This document shows, one piece after another, positions 1 to 6,704 of a stretch of 7,700 bases of DNA. The stretch is from Pseudomonadota bacterium (GTDB lineage: Bacteria > Pseudomonadota > Alphaproteobacteria > Rhizobiales > Rhizobiaceae). Location: positions 1 through 7,700 of the forward strand of contig JAFAGL010000182.1 in assembly GCA_023422735.1 (NCBI GenBank). The letters run 5' to 3'. Position 1 is the first letter of the stretch. Each line of letters begins with the position of its first letter. The notes beneath the pieces were generated by a model, which worked only from the letters and a program-made list of their open reading frames with translations, searched no databases and was not told the origin of the DNA. Both the position numbers and the translations under genes were made by a program.

Positions 1-1986
1 GTAACGATCAACAATGCTGAACTCATCGCCCACCCGATTCAATCTGCCGAGGGGATCAGCGATATTGTCGTCACTATCCCTCCAAACGTGCTTCAGCAGG
101 GTTCGAATCTCATCCAGCTTGGTGTCAACCAACGGCACCGCACAGATTGTACTATCCAGTCGACATACGAGTTATGGACCGAAATCGCACCTGAACGTAC
201 CTTCCTCTCGTTTGGTCCCCAATTCGCAGACAGGCTGGGCGACATTGCGGATTTGTCAGCGATTGGTGTCGATGAAGAAGGGGTGACCCGCTTCAACCTC
301 ATTGTGCCGAGTTCTGCATCACCGGCAGCAACTGGCCCCCTGCTGCGCTTGGCGCAAGGCCTCGCAATTTACTCGAACATGCCAAACCAGCGCATTGCGG
401 TGATGGAGACCTATCCAACCGAGCAATCGGAAGGAACATTGAATGTGCTTGTCGGTTTGCCCGCTGATCTGCGCGAGATTCTGCCCAATCTCCCCGGCGA
501 TGTAGATACGTCCGCGACAGTCGCATTTGTGGATGGGCCGGACTCAGCCAAGGGCGTGCTTGTGGTCAGTGGTCCGAACTGGAATGCGATCTCCTCAGCC
601 ATAGAAACGATTGTCTCAACTGTCGACCGTCCGGTTTCAACACAGCGAATCAGCCTTTCGACCCAATCCTGGCATTATCCGGACGCCCCGATCTTCTTCA
701 ATTTCGGGCAGCAGCGCTTTTCAGATTTGGGTATCGCGACACAGGAGTTTTCGGGTCGGCGTTTTCGCACCCGCTTCATGGTTGGTGTTCCATCAGATTT
801 TTACGCAAACGACTACGGCAATGCCCGGATTCTGCTGGATGCCGCTTATACGCCGGAAGTGATGCCCGGCAGCCATCTGGACGTCTACGTCAATGGCAAC
901 ATCGCTGCTACTGTGCCCATTACCAATTCAGGCGGCTCGATCCTGCGCAAGCTCCCCATCCCCGTGACCATGCAGCATTTTCGGTCTGGCGCTAACCTGA
1001 TCGAGATGGAGGCCGTTTTGATAACCGCTTCCGATGCCGCTTGTGCTCCGGGAGCAACGGCCAAATCGGACTCTCGATTTGTGCTTTTCGATACCTCTGT
1101 TTTCGAAATGCCGCGATTTGCCCGAATTGCGCAGTTGCCGAATCTTTCTCGTCTTTCCGGAACTGCCTTTCCTTACTCTCGGGCCGTTCAGCCGACGCCG
1201 CTGGTGGTGGACTTCAGCGATCTCGGCTCGCTTTCGGCTGCGGCCACCATGCTTGGCAAGATGTCACTTGCAGCAGGGCGTCCTATCCCTGTTGAACCCG
1301 TCACCTCGGTTCAAATGATTGGTGCCCGCGACGCTCTGTTTGTTGGACCCGTCAACCGCTTTCAACCTGAACAGCTGGAAATGGCCGGACTGTCGCCAGA
1401 CAGCCGGGTTGCATGGGGCGCTGAGGGCTCGGCGCGACCAGACAATGCCGAAACGCACCAAACGGCTGCGACTTTCGATCGTTGGCGTGAGCAATTGTCC
1501 GGCGCCGGTTGGCGCGGACAAGCCAATCGCTTCAGCGAATGGCTCAATGAAAGTTTCGACATTTCCTTAGATACGCTTCGTTTGAGTCATATCGCGGCGC
1601 CACCGATCGTTCCGCCTGCAGAAGCCTCATTGGTGATTGCTCAGCGTCCTGGCCCTGATGGCAAGCAGATTTGGACAATGGCCGCGGCACCTACGTCGGA
1701 AGCTCTGCAGCAAGGAATGGAGGCGTTTACTTATACAGCTAACTGGAACCAGTTGAACGGCGAAATGCTTCTTTATAACCGGACTGCAGACACGGCGACG
1801 ATACGAAATGTAAGCACCTACGAGTTTCGGGAAACACAAGCGTTTTCGCTTGCGAATTATCGTCTGGTAATAGCGAATTGGTTGTCCGGCAATGTGCTTT
1901 TCTATGCGATCGGTCTGTTCGTGATGTGTGTCCTTCTCGGCATCGCGACTGCGGGCTTGCTTCGCAATCTCGGGAGACGAGAGTGA
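1..1986 (+). CDS. bcsB: Cellulose synthase subunit BcsB, 5'-partial
   Basis: BcsB is the periplasmic partner of the cellulose synthase BcsA. It is held in the inner membrane by one C-terminal helix and helps guide the glucan across the periplasm. The frame is open from base 1, so the true start, the signal peptide and probably 100-170 residues lie upstream; 661 residues remain. The GTG at 88 is an internal Val codon, not a start. Visible parts in fragment numbering: end of the first carbohydrate-binding domain with the RHRTDC..STYELW block (about 45-60), a flavodoxin-like domain (about 95-210), a second carbohydrate-binding domain (about 218-370) ending in a VFEMPRFARIAQLPNL block, a second flavodoxin-like domain (about 389-585), and a membrane helix at 631-654 followed by a short basic tail. 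Outside the membrane helix there are two cysteines, C50 and C348. The gene overlaps bcsZ by 4 bases. Domain names come from known BcsB structures; boundaries are estimates. Rhizobial literature calls this gene celB. Confidence 0.93.
   Translation, partial: VTINNAELIAHPIQSAEGISDIVVTIPPNVLQQGSNLIQLGVNQRHRTDCTIQSTYELWTEIAPERTFLSFGPQFADRLGDIADLSAIGVDEEGVTRFNLIVPSSASPAATGPLLRLAQGLAIYSNMPNQRIAVMETYPTEQSEGTLNVLVGLPADLREILPNLPGDVDTSATVAFVDGPDSAKGVLVVSGPNWNAISSAIETIVSTVDRPVSTQRISLSTQSWHYPDAPIFFNFGQQRFSDLGIATQEFSGRRFRTRFMVGVPSDFYANDYGNARILLDAAYTPEVMPGSHLDVYVNGNIAATVPITNSGGSILRKLPIPVTMQHFRSGANLIEMEAVLITASDAACAPGATAKSDSRFVLFDTSVFEMPRFARIAQLPNLSRLSGTAFPYSRAVQPTPLVVDFSDLGSLSAAATMLGKMSLAAGRPIPVEPVTSVQMIGARDALFVGPVNRFQPEQLEMAGLSPDSRVAWGAEGSARPDNAETHQTAATFDRWREQLSGAGWRGQANRFSEWLNESFDISLDTLRLSHIAAPPIVPPAEASLVIAQRPGPDGKQIWTMAAAPTSEALQQGMEAFTYTANWNQLNGEMLLYNRTADTATIRNVSTYEFRETQAFSLANYRLVIANWLSGNVLFYAIGLFVMCVLLGIATAGLLRNLGRRE
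1971..1977 (+). promoter_or_regulatory. Ribosome binding site of bcsZ
   Basis: A GGGAG core at 1972-1976 lies inside the last codons of bcsB, 6 nt before the GTG at 1983. This spacing decides the bcsZ start. Nothing comparable precedes the longer in-frame opening at 1878, and only the GTG at 1983 places a signal peptide at the N-terminus. Confidence 0.8.
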
Positions 1987-3038
1987 GGTCTTCTTTTCTT
2001 TGTGCATTGCTCGCGATATTTCTTTGGTTCGGCTCGATGCAAGCTGAGGCGCAGGTTGGCTCAGCTCATCCAGGCACGATCTCCGGCGAGAATTGGAACG
2101 CGTACAAAGCTCGTTTCCTCGATCCGAGTGGTCGGATTGTTGATACTGCGAATGGCGGGATCAGCCATTCGGAAGGCCAGGGTTACGGCCTTCTTCTGGC
2201 CTTCATGGCCGATAATATGGCTGACTTCGATCAGATATGGACGTTCACGCGCACTGAACTCCTGCTGCGTGATGATGGGCTGGCTGTATGGAGATGGGAT
2301 CCTACGAAGTCGCCGAACGTAACGGACGCCAATAATGCGAGCGACGGCGATATCCTGATTGCTTACGCGTTGTCGCTCGCCGGAGAAGCCTGGCAGCGTT
2401 CGGATTTGTCGTCCGCCGCTCAGGCGATGGTGACTGCCATCGGTCATCAGGTCGTTCTTCAAACGTCAGATGGTTTGACCCTTCTCCCAGCCGTTAATGG
2501 ATTTACGCGCGAAGAGCGTCCTGACGGCCCTGTTGTCAATCCATCCTATTGGGTTTTCGAGGCGATGGCTCGTTTCGCATTGCAAGATCGAGCGACCGAT
2601 TGGCGAGCTTTATCGCGGTCGGGCCAAGCGCTTCTCCAACGCACGCGATTTGGAAACAGGCAACTTCCTTCCGAATGGGTATCGATCCGACAAAGTGCTC
2701 GGCCAGCCGCGGGCTTCGCCCCGGAGTTCAGCTATAATTCCATCCGAATCCCGCTTTATCTCATCCGGGCAGGCATCACGGATCGCGCACTTTTATTTCC
2801 GTACCTTCCTCTTCGCTCTTCCAGAGGTCAGGATCTCGTTAATCTGGAAAGTAACACTATAACGGATACGTTGTCGGATCCCGGATATCGGATCCTCCCG
2901 GCGCTAGTAGCGTGCGTTCTTGAAAAGACCCCGCTTCCGGAAGACTTGCGACAGTTCACGGCAACTGAGTATTATCCATCTACGCTCCAGTTGCTGGCGC
3001 TATCATACCTGCCAAATATTCCTGGAGGTTGTAGTTGA
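1983..3038 (+). CDS. bcsZ: Secreted endo-beta-1,4-glucanase BcsZ (glycosyl hydrolase family 8)
   Basis: BcsZ (CelC in rhizobia) is the cellulase of bacterial cellulose operons. It cuts beta-1,4-glucan in the periplasm or outside the cell and tunes cellulose output and architecture. The GTG start at 1983 overlaps the bcsB stop (GTGA) and gives 351 residues, normal for the family. Residues 1-23 form a signal peptide (Arg2, hydrophobic run 5-17, likely cleavage after AEA23). GH8 signatures: HSEGQGYG with E64 as the predicted general acid; WRWDP at 103-107; the family block ASDGDILIAYAL at 119-130 with D121 and D123, which fits the GH8 PROSITE pattern except for one position; NPSYWVFEA at 186-194; and SYNSIRIPLYL at 250-260. 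In the last block the residue aligned with the catalytic base Asp of E. coli-type BcsZ is Asn (N252), so the base may differ or activity may be altered. After the signal peptide the only cysteines are C311 and C350. The family assignment is firm; activity is inferred. Confidence 0.92.
   Translation: MRSSFLCALLAIFLWFGSMQAEAQVGSAHPGTISGENWNAYKARFLDPSGRIVDTANGGISHSEGQGYGLLLAFMADNMADFDQIWTFTRTELLLRDDGLAVWRWDPTKSPNVTDANNASDGDILIAYALSLAGEAWQRSDLSSAAQAMVTAIGHQVVLQTSDGLTLLPAVNGFTREERPDGPVVNPSYWVFEAMARFALQDRATDWRALSRSGQALLQRTRFGNRQLPSEWVSIRQSARPAAGFAPEFSYNSIRIPLYLIRAGITDRALLFPYLPLRSSRGQDLVNLESNTITDTLSDPGYRILPALVACVLEKTPLPEDLRQFTATEYYPSTLQLLALSYLPNIPGGCS
3024..3028 (+). promoter_or_regulatory. Ribosome binding site of bcsK
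   Basis: A perfect GGAGG core lies 6 nt before the TTG at 3035, inside the 3' end of bcsZ. It is the main reason to accept a rare TTG start for the TPR gene, together with the TTGA overlap with the bcsZ stop. Confidence 0.8.
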
Positions 3039-5461
3039 AGGGCGCAATTGTCACCACGGCAGTTCTGGCTAGCCTAAGCACAGGGGCTTTCCTGGAGCTC
3101 AGTGGAGCATTTCAACGCCCTGCCGTCCCTGCTAACGCCCATGCTCGCAATACTGCTCTAACCGGTTCCATGTTAGGGTTGGGCGAAGCTGTGAACCTTT
3201 CCGGATCATCGCTTGCGTCTAAAAAGAGTGCACGGCTCGGGAGCGAACCGCTTTACGAACCGACCGCGCATTGGCGCTTGTTTGCAGCTCACGCCCAGGA
3301 GAGACAATCCGAAGTCGCGCAAGCGCCTGCGGAAGAACCCCGTCAAACTCAAGTCAACCAAGCCCAAAACGCGTCAGGTCCCGAGGTCGACGAAACGGCG
3401 CTGCGCTATTTCGCGCGGCAAGGGGATCAACGCCGGCTGGATGCGGAGATTGCGCGTTTGCGCGCACTTTATCCGGATTGGACGCCCCCCTCCGACCCAC
3501 TCGCCGTTCCGGCAGTTGGTGATCCACAGCTTGATGCTATGTGGAATCTTTATTCCCAAGGGAAATATGCGGAGTTGCGAAAAGCGATCGCGGATAGGCA
3601 GGCGTCGGAGCCGCAATGGCAGGTTCCAGGAGACATGCTGGAACGCCTGAAAGTCGCAGAATCCCGCGAGAAACTGATCAACGCTTCTAATCTCAAACAG
3701 TATGAGACGGTGATCCGGACGGCATCGGAGACTTCCAGCCTGCTGACCTGCGCGGAAGTCGACGTTATGTGGCGTTTGGCCGAGGCATTTGCTGAAACCA
3801 AGCGTCCAGAGCGTGCGCGCGATGCCTACAAATATATCCTCGATAATTGCGACAAGCCAGCAGAGCGGGTCGCTACGATTGAGAAAGCTATCCCTCTCCT
3901 TCCCCGACCGCTGATTACGCAATTATTTGCTTTGGAACGTCCGGGAGCCAATGGCGTGGGCGAGTTTCAGGCGGCACGATTGGTTCTCTCGCGTCAGATC
4001 GTTGCTGATGCTGGAAACGACCCGAAGCTCAACGTATCAGAAAGCGATTTGAACGCACTTAAAGCCGTTGCCGACCCGGATACGGGCACAGCTTCTGATG
4101 CGGAATTGTTGGGTTGGTATTATATACGTCGCGATAAGCCTGAGGATGCGAGAACCTGGTTTACAAAGTCCCGCGACCGAGAGGATACGGCGACAGCTTC
4201 ACAAGGCTTGGCACTGGCGCTGATCGCTTTGGATAAACCTGGTGAAGCCGAGTCGGTTCTTTATAAATGGCGGGACGAGTCGGACGAAACGAAAAAGGTC
4301 TACATGGCGGCCGCGGCCAATTATCTGGCGACGGAACCGCGTATCGCAATCGATGCGGATGTCTTGGCGCGGATGGCTCAGGAAACCGGCGAAGCGCATG
4401 ATTCCGCCACAGCTCAGCAGTTTGGCTGGTATGCCCGCGATTTGAACCAGCATCGTGCTGCGGCAGAATGGTTCACAACGGCTCTCCAATGGAAGCCGGA
4501 TGATGAACCATCGGCCTATGGCCTCGTCTTGACGAGAAACCTTCTCGGTGATCGTGAGGGTGTTCGGGAGATTCAGCGCCTTTGGGCAGGACGCTCGCAG
4601 CGCATTGCGAAACTGGGTGAACCCAACAGAAACACACCCCGCCGACGATCTATTCCGGCCCCTACGGACGCACCTGTGTTTGATCGGCACGATACGCGTT
4701 CCGAAGCTGATCAAGATCGTCAGCCTGTTGAACTCACCCCCGTCGCAAATTCTGCGGCTGGTCGAACGGAGAGTTCCGCACCGCGCGTTGAGCGTTATGC
4801 TCAAGAAGTTCCCGTACAGATCGATCGTGAACCTGCTGTGCAGGTGCTGGCAGGGCAAGCGGCGCCTTCCCGTGTGCGCGGTAATGAACCCGCGAGAAAT
4901 ATCTCCGACGATGGGATAGCGGCGCGCGTCGAGCGCCGTCCAGAGCGCCGTAATTGTGGACGAGCAGATCACGATATGCGGCTCACAGGCGAAGCGGCGC
5001 TGGCCAGTGCATGGTGCTTGGCCGACCTTAATCGGCCGATGGAGGCGATCGCTGCATTCGAGCGTGCTATTGAAACAGGAAGTCCTGCCGTTAGGCGAGA
5101 AGCAGCCTGGGGGCAATCACTTGCTTATTTGAGCCGGAATCTCACTAATGACGCTGCGGTTTCAGCCAGCAAAGCTCCGCAAAGCGCCCAAAGGACACAT
5201 CAACTCGAGGTAGAGATTCTGACGCAGCGTGCGCTCGGTTTCTTTGAACAGAAGCGTTATGTTGAAGCACTTCGGGCTCTCGACCAGCGCGCGCGGATCG
5301 CGACGGAACGGGTGGATCTGATGACGATCCGCGGCTACGCCTACCTGAACTTGAAGCGCCTTGGCGATGCTGAACGGGTATTTACGGCAATGGCCGCAGT
5401 CGGCGATCGGGTGGGCTACAAGGGCTTGGCAGTCATACGCGAAACGCGGCGTTTGCCTTGA
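3035..5461 (+). CDS. bcsK: TPR-repeat cellulose operon protein, BcsK-like
   Basis: This is an 808-residue, probably periplasmic repeat protein at the end of the cellulose operon. Its position after bcsZ and its TPR content fit BcsK, which stands in place of BcsC in type III (rhizobial) cellulose operons; its exact role is not well established. The TTG start overlaps the bcsZ stop (TTGA) behind a strong ribosome binding site. The N-terminus has K2, a hydrophobic run at about 4-21 and a possible cleavage site after A37, an unusually long signal region, so a retained anchor is possible. Next come a Gln/Ala-rich stretch (85-115), two related helical units with a P-x-W-x-x-P-x-D-x-L motif (124-156 and 171-202), TPR-like helices (about 240-520), a charged disordered linker (about 527-640), and a second TPR block (about 645-800) that runs almost to the stop. 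There is no room for the C-terminal beta-barrel of BcsC. Four cysteines occur as two close pairs (C239/C272 and C641/C661). The TPR assignment is strong; the gene name rests on context. Confidence 0.8.
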   Translation: MKGAIVTTAVLASLSTGAFLELSGAFQRPAVPANAHARNTALTGSMLGLGEAVNLSGSSLASKKSARLGSEPLYEPTAHWRLFAAHAQERQSEVAQAPAEEPRQTQVNQAQNASGPEVDETALRYFARQGDQRRLDAEIARLRALYPDWTPPSDPLAVPAVGDPQLDAMWNLYSQGKYAELRKAIADRQASEPQWQVPGDMLERLKVAESREKLINASNLKQYETVIRTASETSSLLTCAEVDVMWRLAEAFAETKRPERARDAYKYILDNCDKPAERVATIEKAIPLLPRPLITQLFALERPGANGVGEFQAARLVLSRQIVADAGNDPKLNVSESDLNALKAVADPDTGTASDAELLGWYYIRRDKPEDARTWFTKSRDREDTATASQGLALALIALDKPGEAESVLYKWRDESDETKKVYMAAAANYLATEPRIAIDADVLARMAQETGEAHDSATAQQFGWYARDLNQHRAAAEWFTTALQWKPDDEPSAYGLVLTRNLLGDREGVREIQRLWAGRSQRIAKLGEPNRNTPRRRSIPAPTDAPVFDRHDTRSEADQDRQPVELTPVANSAAGRTESSAPRVERYAQEVPVQIDREPAVQVLAGQAAPSRVRGNEPARNISDDGIAARVERRPERRNCGRADHDMRLTGEAALASAWCLADLNRPMEAIAAFERAIETGSPAVRREAAWGQSLAYLSRNLTNDAAVSASKAPQSAQRTHQLEVEILTQRALGFFEQKRYVEALRALDQRARIATERVDLMTIRGYAYLNLKRLGDAERVFTAMAAVGDRVGYKGLAVIRETRRLP
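3404..3640 (+). repeat. Degenerate internal duplication in BcsK
   Basis: Two protein-level copies, residues 124-156 and 171-202, share the order A-x-I, then about eight residues, P-x-W-x-x-P-x-D-x-L (YPDWTPPSDPL against EPQWQVPGDML), each preceded by a basic helix. The copies start 47 residues apart. At the DNA level they are too diverged to be a recent duplication. They probably form consecutive units of a helical solenoid. Confidence 0.5.
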
Positions 5462-5504
5462 TGACAACCATTCTCGCTCTCTGAGACGTCTTAACTTTTC
5501 TGCG
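5462..5504. other. 43-bp convergent intergenic gap
   Basis: This gap separates the ends of bcsK (+) and azlD (-). The only structure is a loop-less 8-bp palindrome, AGACGTCT, at 5484-5491. There is no hairpin followed by a T-run on either strand, so no intrinsic terminator is visible for the cellulose operon or for azlCD. Confidence 0.6.
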
Positions 5505-5852
5505 TCACGTCAGATAAAGGCCGATTAACAGGATCACTTCGGCAACAACGATGCCGACAACTATACGCTTGCCCGCAACCAAGAAGATGGCAAATCCCGC
5601 GGCAGCTGCACCGAAGCGCAGCCAGAACGAGGTGCCTTCAAGCGGCCCGGAAGGAAAAACGATCAGGTTGCCGATAACGGCTGCCACAAGCGCTGTCGCA
5701 ATGGAGCGCACAAGCACAAGTATGCTTGAGTGCTCGCTGATTCGACCGCCAAGATAGACGCCGAGATAGCGCCAGACATCGGTGGCCAACCAGCCAGCGA
5801 TCGCAATAAAGATAAATGGCCACCACCAGGCATCAAATGCCGAAAACGTCAT
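5505..5852 (-). CDS. azlD: AzlD-family membrane protein
   Basis: AzlD is the small partner of AzlC in two-component exporters of branched-chain amino acids (4-azaleucine resistance in Bacillus; YgaH beside YgaZ in E. coli). The predicted protein has 115 residues, the usual size, with about four hydrophobic helices: roughly 10-35 (FIFIAIAGWLATDVWRYLG), 44-66, 76-93 and 96-114. The ATG at 5850-5852 overlaps the azlC stop (ATGA on the minus strand), typical for the pair and suggesting coupled translation. A weak AAGGA lies 11 nt upstream, inside azlC. The true substrate cannot be told from sequence, as family members differ in specificity. Confidence 0.85.
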   Translation of the reverse strand: MTFSAFDAWWWPFIFIAIAGWLATDVWRYLGVYLGGRISEHSSILVLVRSIATALVAAVIGNLIVFPSGPLEGTSFWLRFGAAAAGFAIFLVAGKRIVVGIVVAEVILLIGLYLT

Positions 5853-6589
5853 GCGCGAGCGCGTCCTTCAACCAATTGATAGATGGCAAACGCAACCCCG
5901 CCACCCGTTAAACCGGCTATCAACAGATCGAACCCCGGCACGATCACGTGGAGCAAAGGACCGGAAACAAGCCCGAAAATCATCGCGACATAGGTTGCCC
6001 ATTCGCGGGCGGAGGCCCAAAGCGACGTCAGAAAATACATGGGCGTTAACAAAAAAAGCGCGGCAGAAATCTCTGCTGGCAGCTTGTCGGCAATTGTGTA
6101 GACAGCAGCAACCACCAACATATTGGCCAGAACCAACGAACCCCCCAGACCCAGATAGTAACGCGTACGCATTTGAACTGGAACATCGCGGAGCTTGGCC
6201 ATCGCCAAGACCCATGAAGTAACGGCAACAAAATGTGATAGAAAATAAAGTGTAATGGGACGTGTTCGCGGGCCCCGAAGTTCGGGAATGATGGCGACGA
6301 CCATCGGCGTCAGGCGAATTGACGATAAAGCGACGGCAAAAGCCGCACCGAAGATCGAGCTCCCGGATAGGATTGCGCCGATCAGAACCACTTTGGCGGG
6401 AAGCGCCCAAACGATCCCTGTCATGAAGACTGCCTGAGCCTTCGTAATTCCCGATGCCTGAGCCAAAGCCGCAAAGCCAATAAATGAACTGGCGAGAATA
6501 GCGCCCGGAATTGAAACCGCAGCCCAGGCTCCGGCGAGTATCCAGCCGGTCGGTGTCTTGGAGTGGCAAGGAAGCATTTCGAATGGCAT
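5849..6589 (-). CDS. azlC: AzlC-family inner-membrane exporter subunit
   Basis: AzlC (YgaZ in E. coli) is the large subunit of the AzlCD branched-chain amino acid exporter family. From the ATG at 6587-6589 the protein has 246 residues, close to the family norm, and is hydrophobic throughout, with helices at about 17-45, 52-75, 78-101, 113-131, 147-166, 172-192, 197-217 and 221-241. The block ALSSIRLTPMVVAIIPELRG (87-106) sits where family members carry their conserved NLRH-type segment, so this is a divergent member. The start is uncertain: the ATG at 6577 gives 242 residues and the one at 6655 gives 268. None has a good ribosome binding site. The 6655 start lies only a few bases after the clpA terminator, so it is disfavoured. 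Transcription must begin between that terminator and the gene, or come from read-through. Azaleucine or valine export is family knowledge, not shown here. Confidence 0.8.
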   Translation of the reverse strand: MPFEMLPCHSKTPTGWILAGAWAAVSIPGAILASSFIGFAALAQASGITKAQAVFMTGIVWALPAKVVLIGAILSGSSIFGAAFAVALSSIRLTPMVVAIIPELRGPRTRPITLYFLSHFVAVTSWVLAMAKLRDVPVQMRTRYYLGLGGSLVLANMLVVAAVYTIADKLPAEISAALFLLTPMYFLTSLWASAREWATYVAMIFGLVSGPLLHVIVPGFDLLIAGLTGGGVAFAIYQLVEGRARA

Positions 6590-6660
6590 TTCTGATCGCT
6601 TAACACGACCCTGACAGGTTTGCGAAAGTCTGTTCCAGACGCATTCTGCCAACATAATCT

Positions 6661-6692
6661 ATGAGAAAGGGCGGGTCACGAGACCCGCCCTG
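6661..6692 (-). terminator. Rho-independent terminator after clpA
   Basis: On the minus strand a perfect GC-rich stem pairs GGGCGGGTC with GACCCGCCC (6682-6690 with 6669-6677) around a 4-nt loop (6678-6681). One extra A-T pair closes the stem at 6668/6691. It is followed by TTTCTC. It begins 13 bases after the clpA stop, which is the right place and orientation. The T-run is short and broken, but the stem is strong. The plus-strand side lacks a proper T-run. Confidence 0.85.
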
Positions 6693-6704
6693 GATACTTT
6701 ACGA

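Noticed and set aside
1878..1982. N-terminal extension of bcsZ by 35 codons
   Set aside because: It would bury the signal peptide inside the protein and lies wholly within bcsB. The GTG at 1983 has a good ribosome binding site.
2874..2895. TCGGATCC repeated 14 bases apart, also a possible 6-bp GGATCC hairpin
   Set aside because: It is short, lies inside conserved bcsZ coding sequence and encodes a normal protein segment. It is probably chance.
3374..3922. 182-codon minus-strand open frame inside bcsK
   Set aside because: Its composition is atypical and has no domain, while the plus-strand frame carries clear helical-repeat structure.
4931..4951. GAGCGCCGT repeated 12 bases apart
   Set aside because: It encodes ERRPERR in the low-complexity BcsK linker. 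Two copies are not enough to call a functional repeat.
4199..5116. 305-codon open frame on the minus strand inside bcsK
   Set aside because: It is antisense to a well-supported TPR gene, its product is Cys/Arg-rich with no recognisable domain, and it has no overlap or coupling with any neighbour. It is a shadow frame.
5484..5491. AGACGTCT palindrome in the convergent gap
   Set aside because: It has no loop and no T-run, so it is not a terminator, and 8 bp is too short to claim an operator.
5868..6569. 233-codon minus-strand frame overlapping azlC
   Set aside because: It is Ser/Cys/Gly-rich without helices or motifs. The azlC frame has regular membrane helices and an exact ATGA overlap with azlD.
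6625..6652. Possible promoter for azlC (TTGGCA followed 17 bases later by ACTTTC on the minus strand)
   Set aside because: The -10 match is poor and there is no independent support. A promoter is expected here, but I cannot place it.
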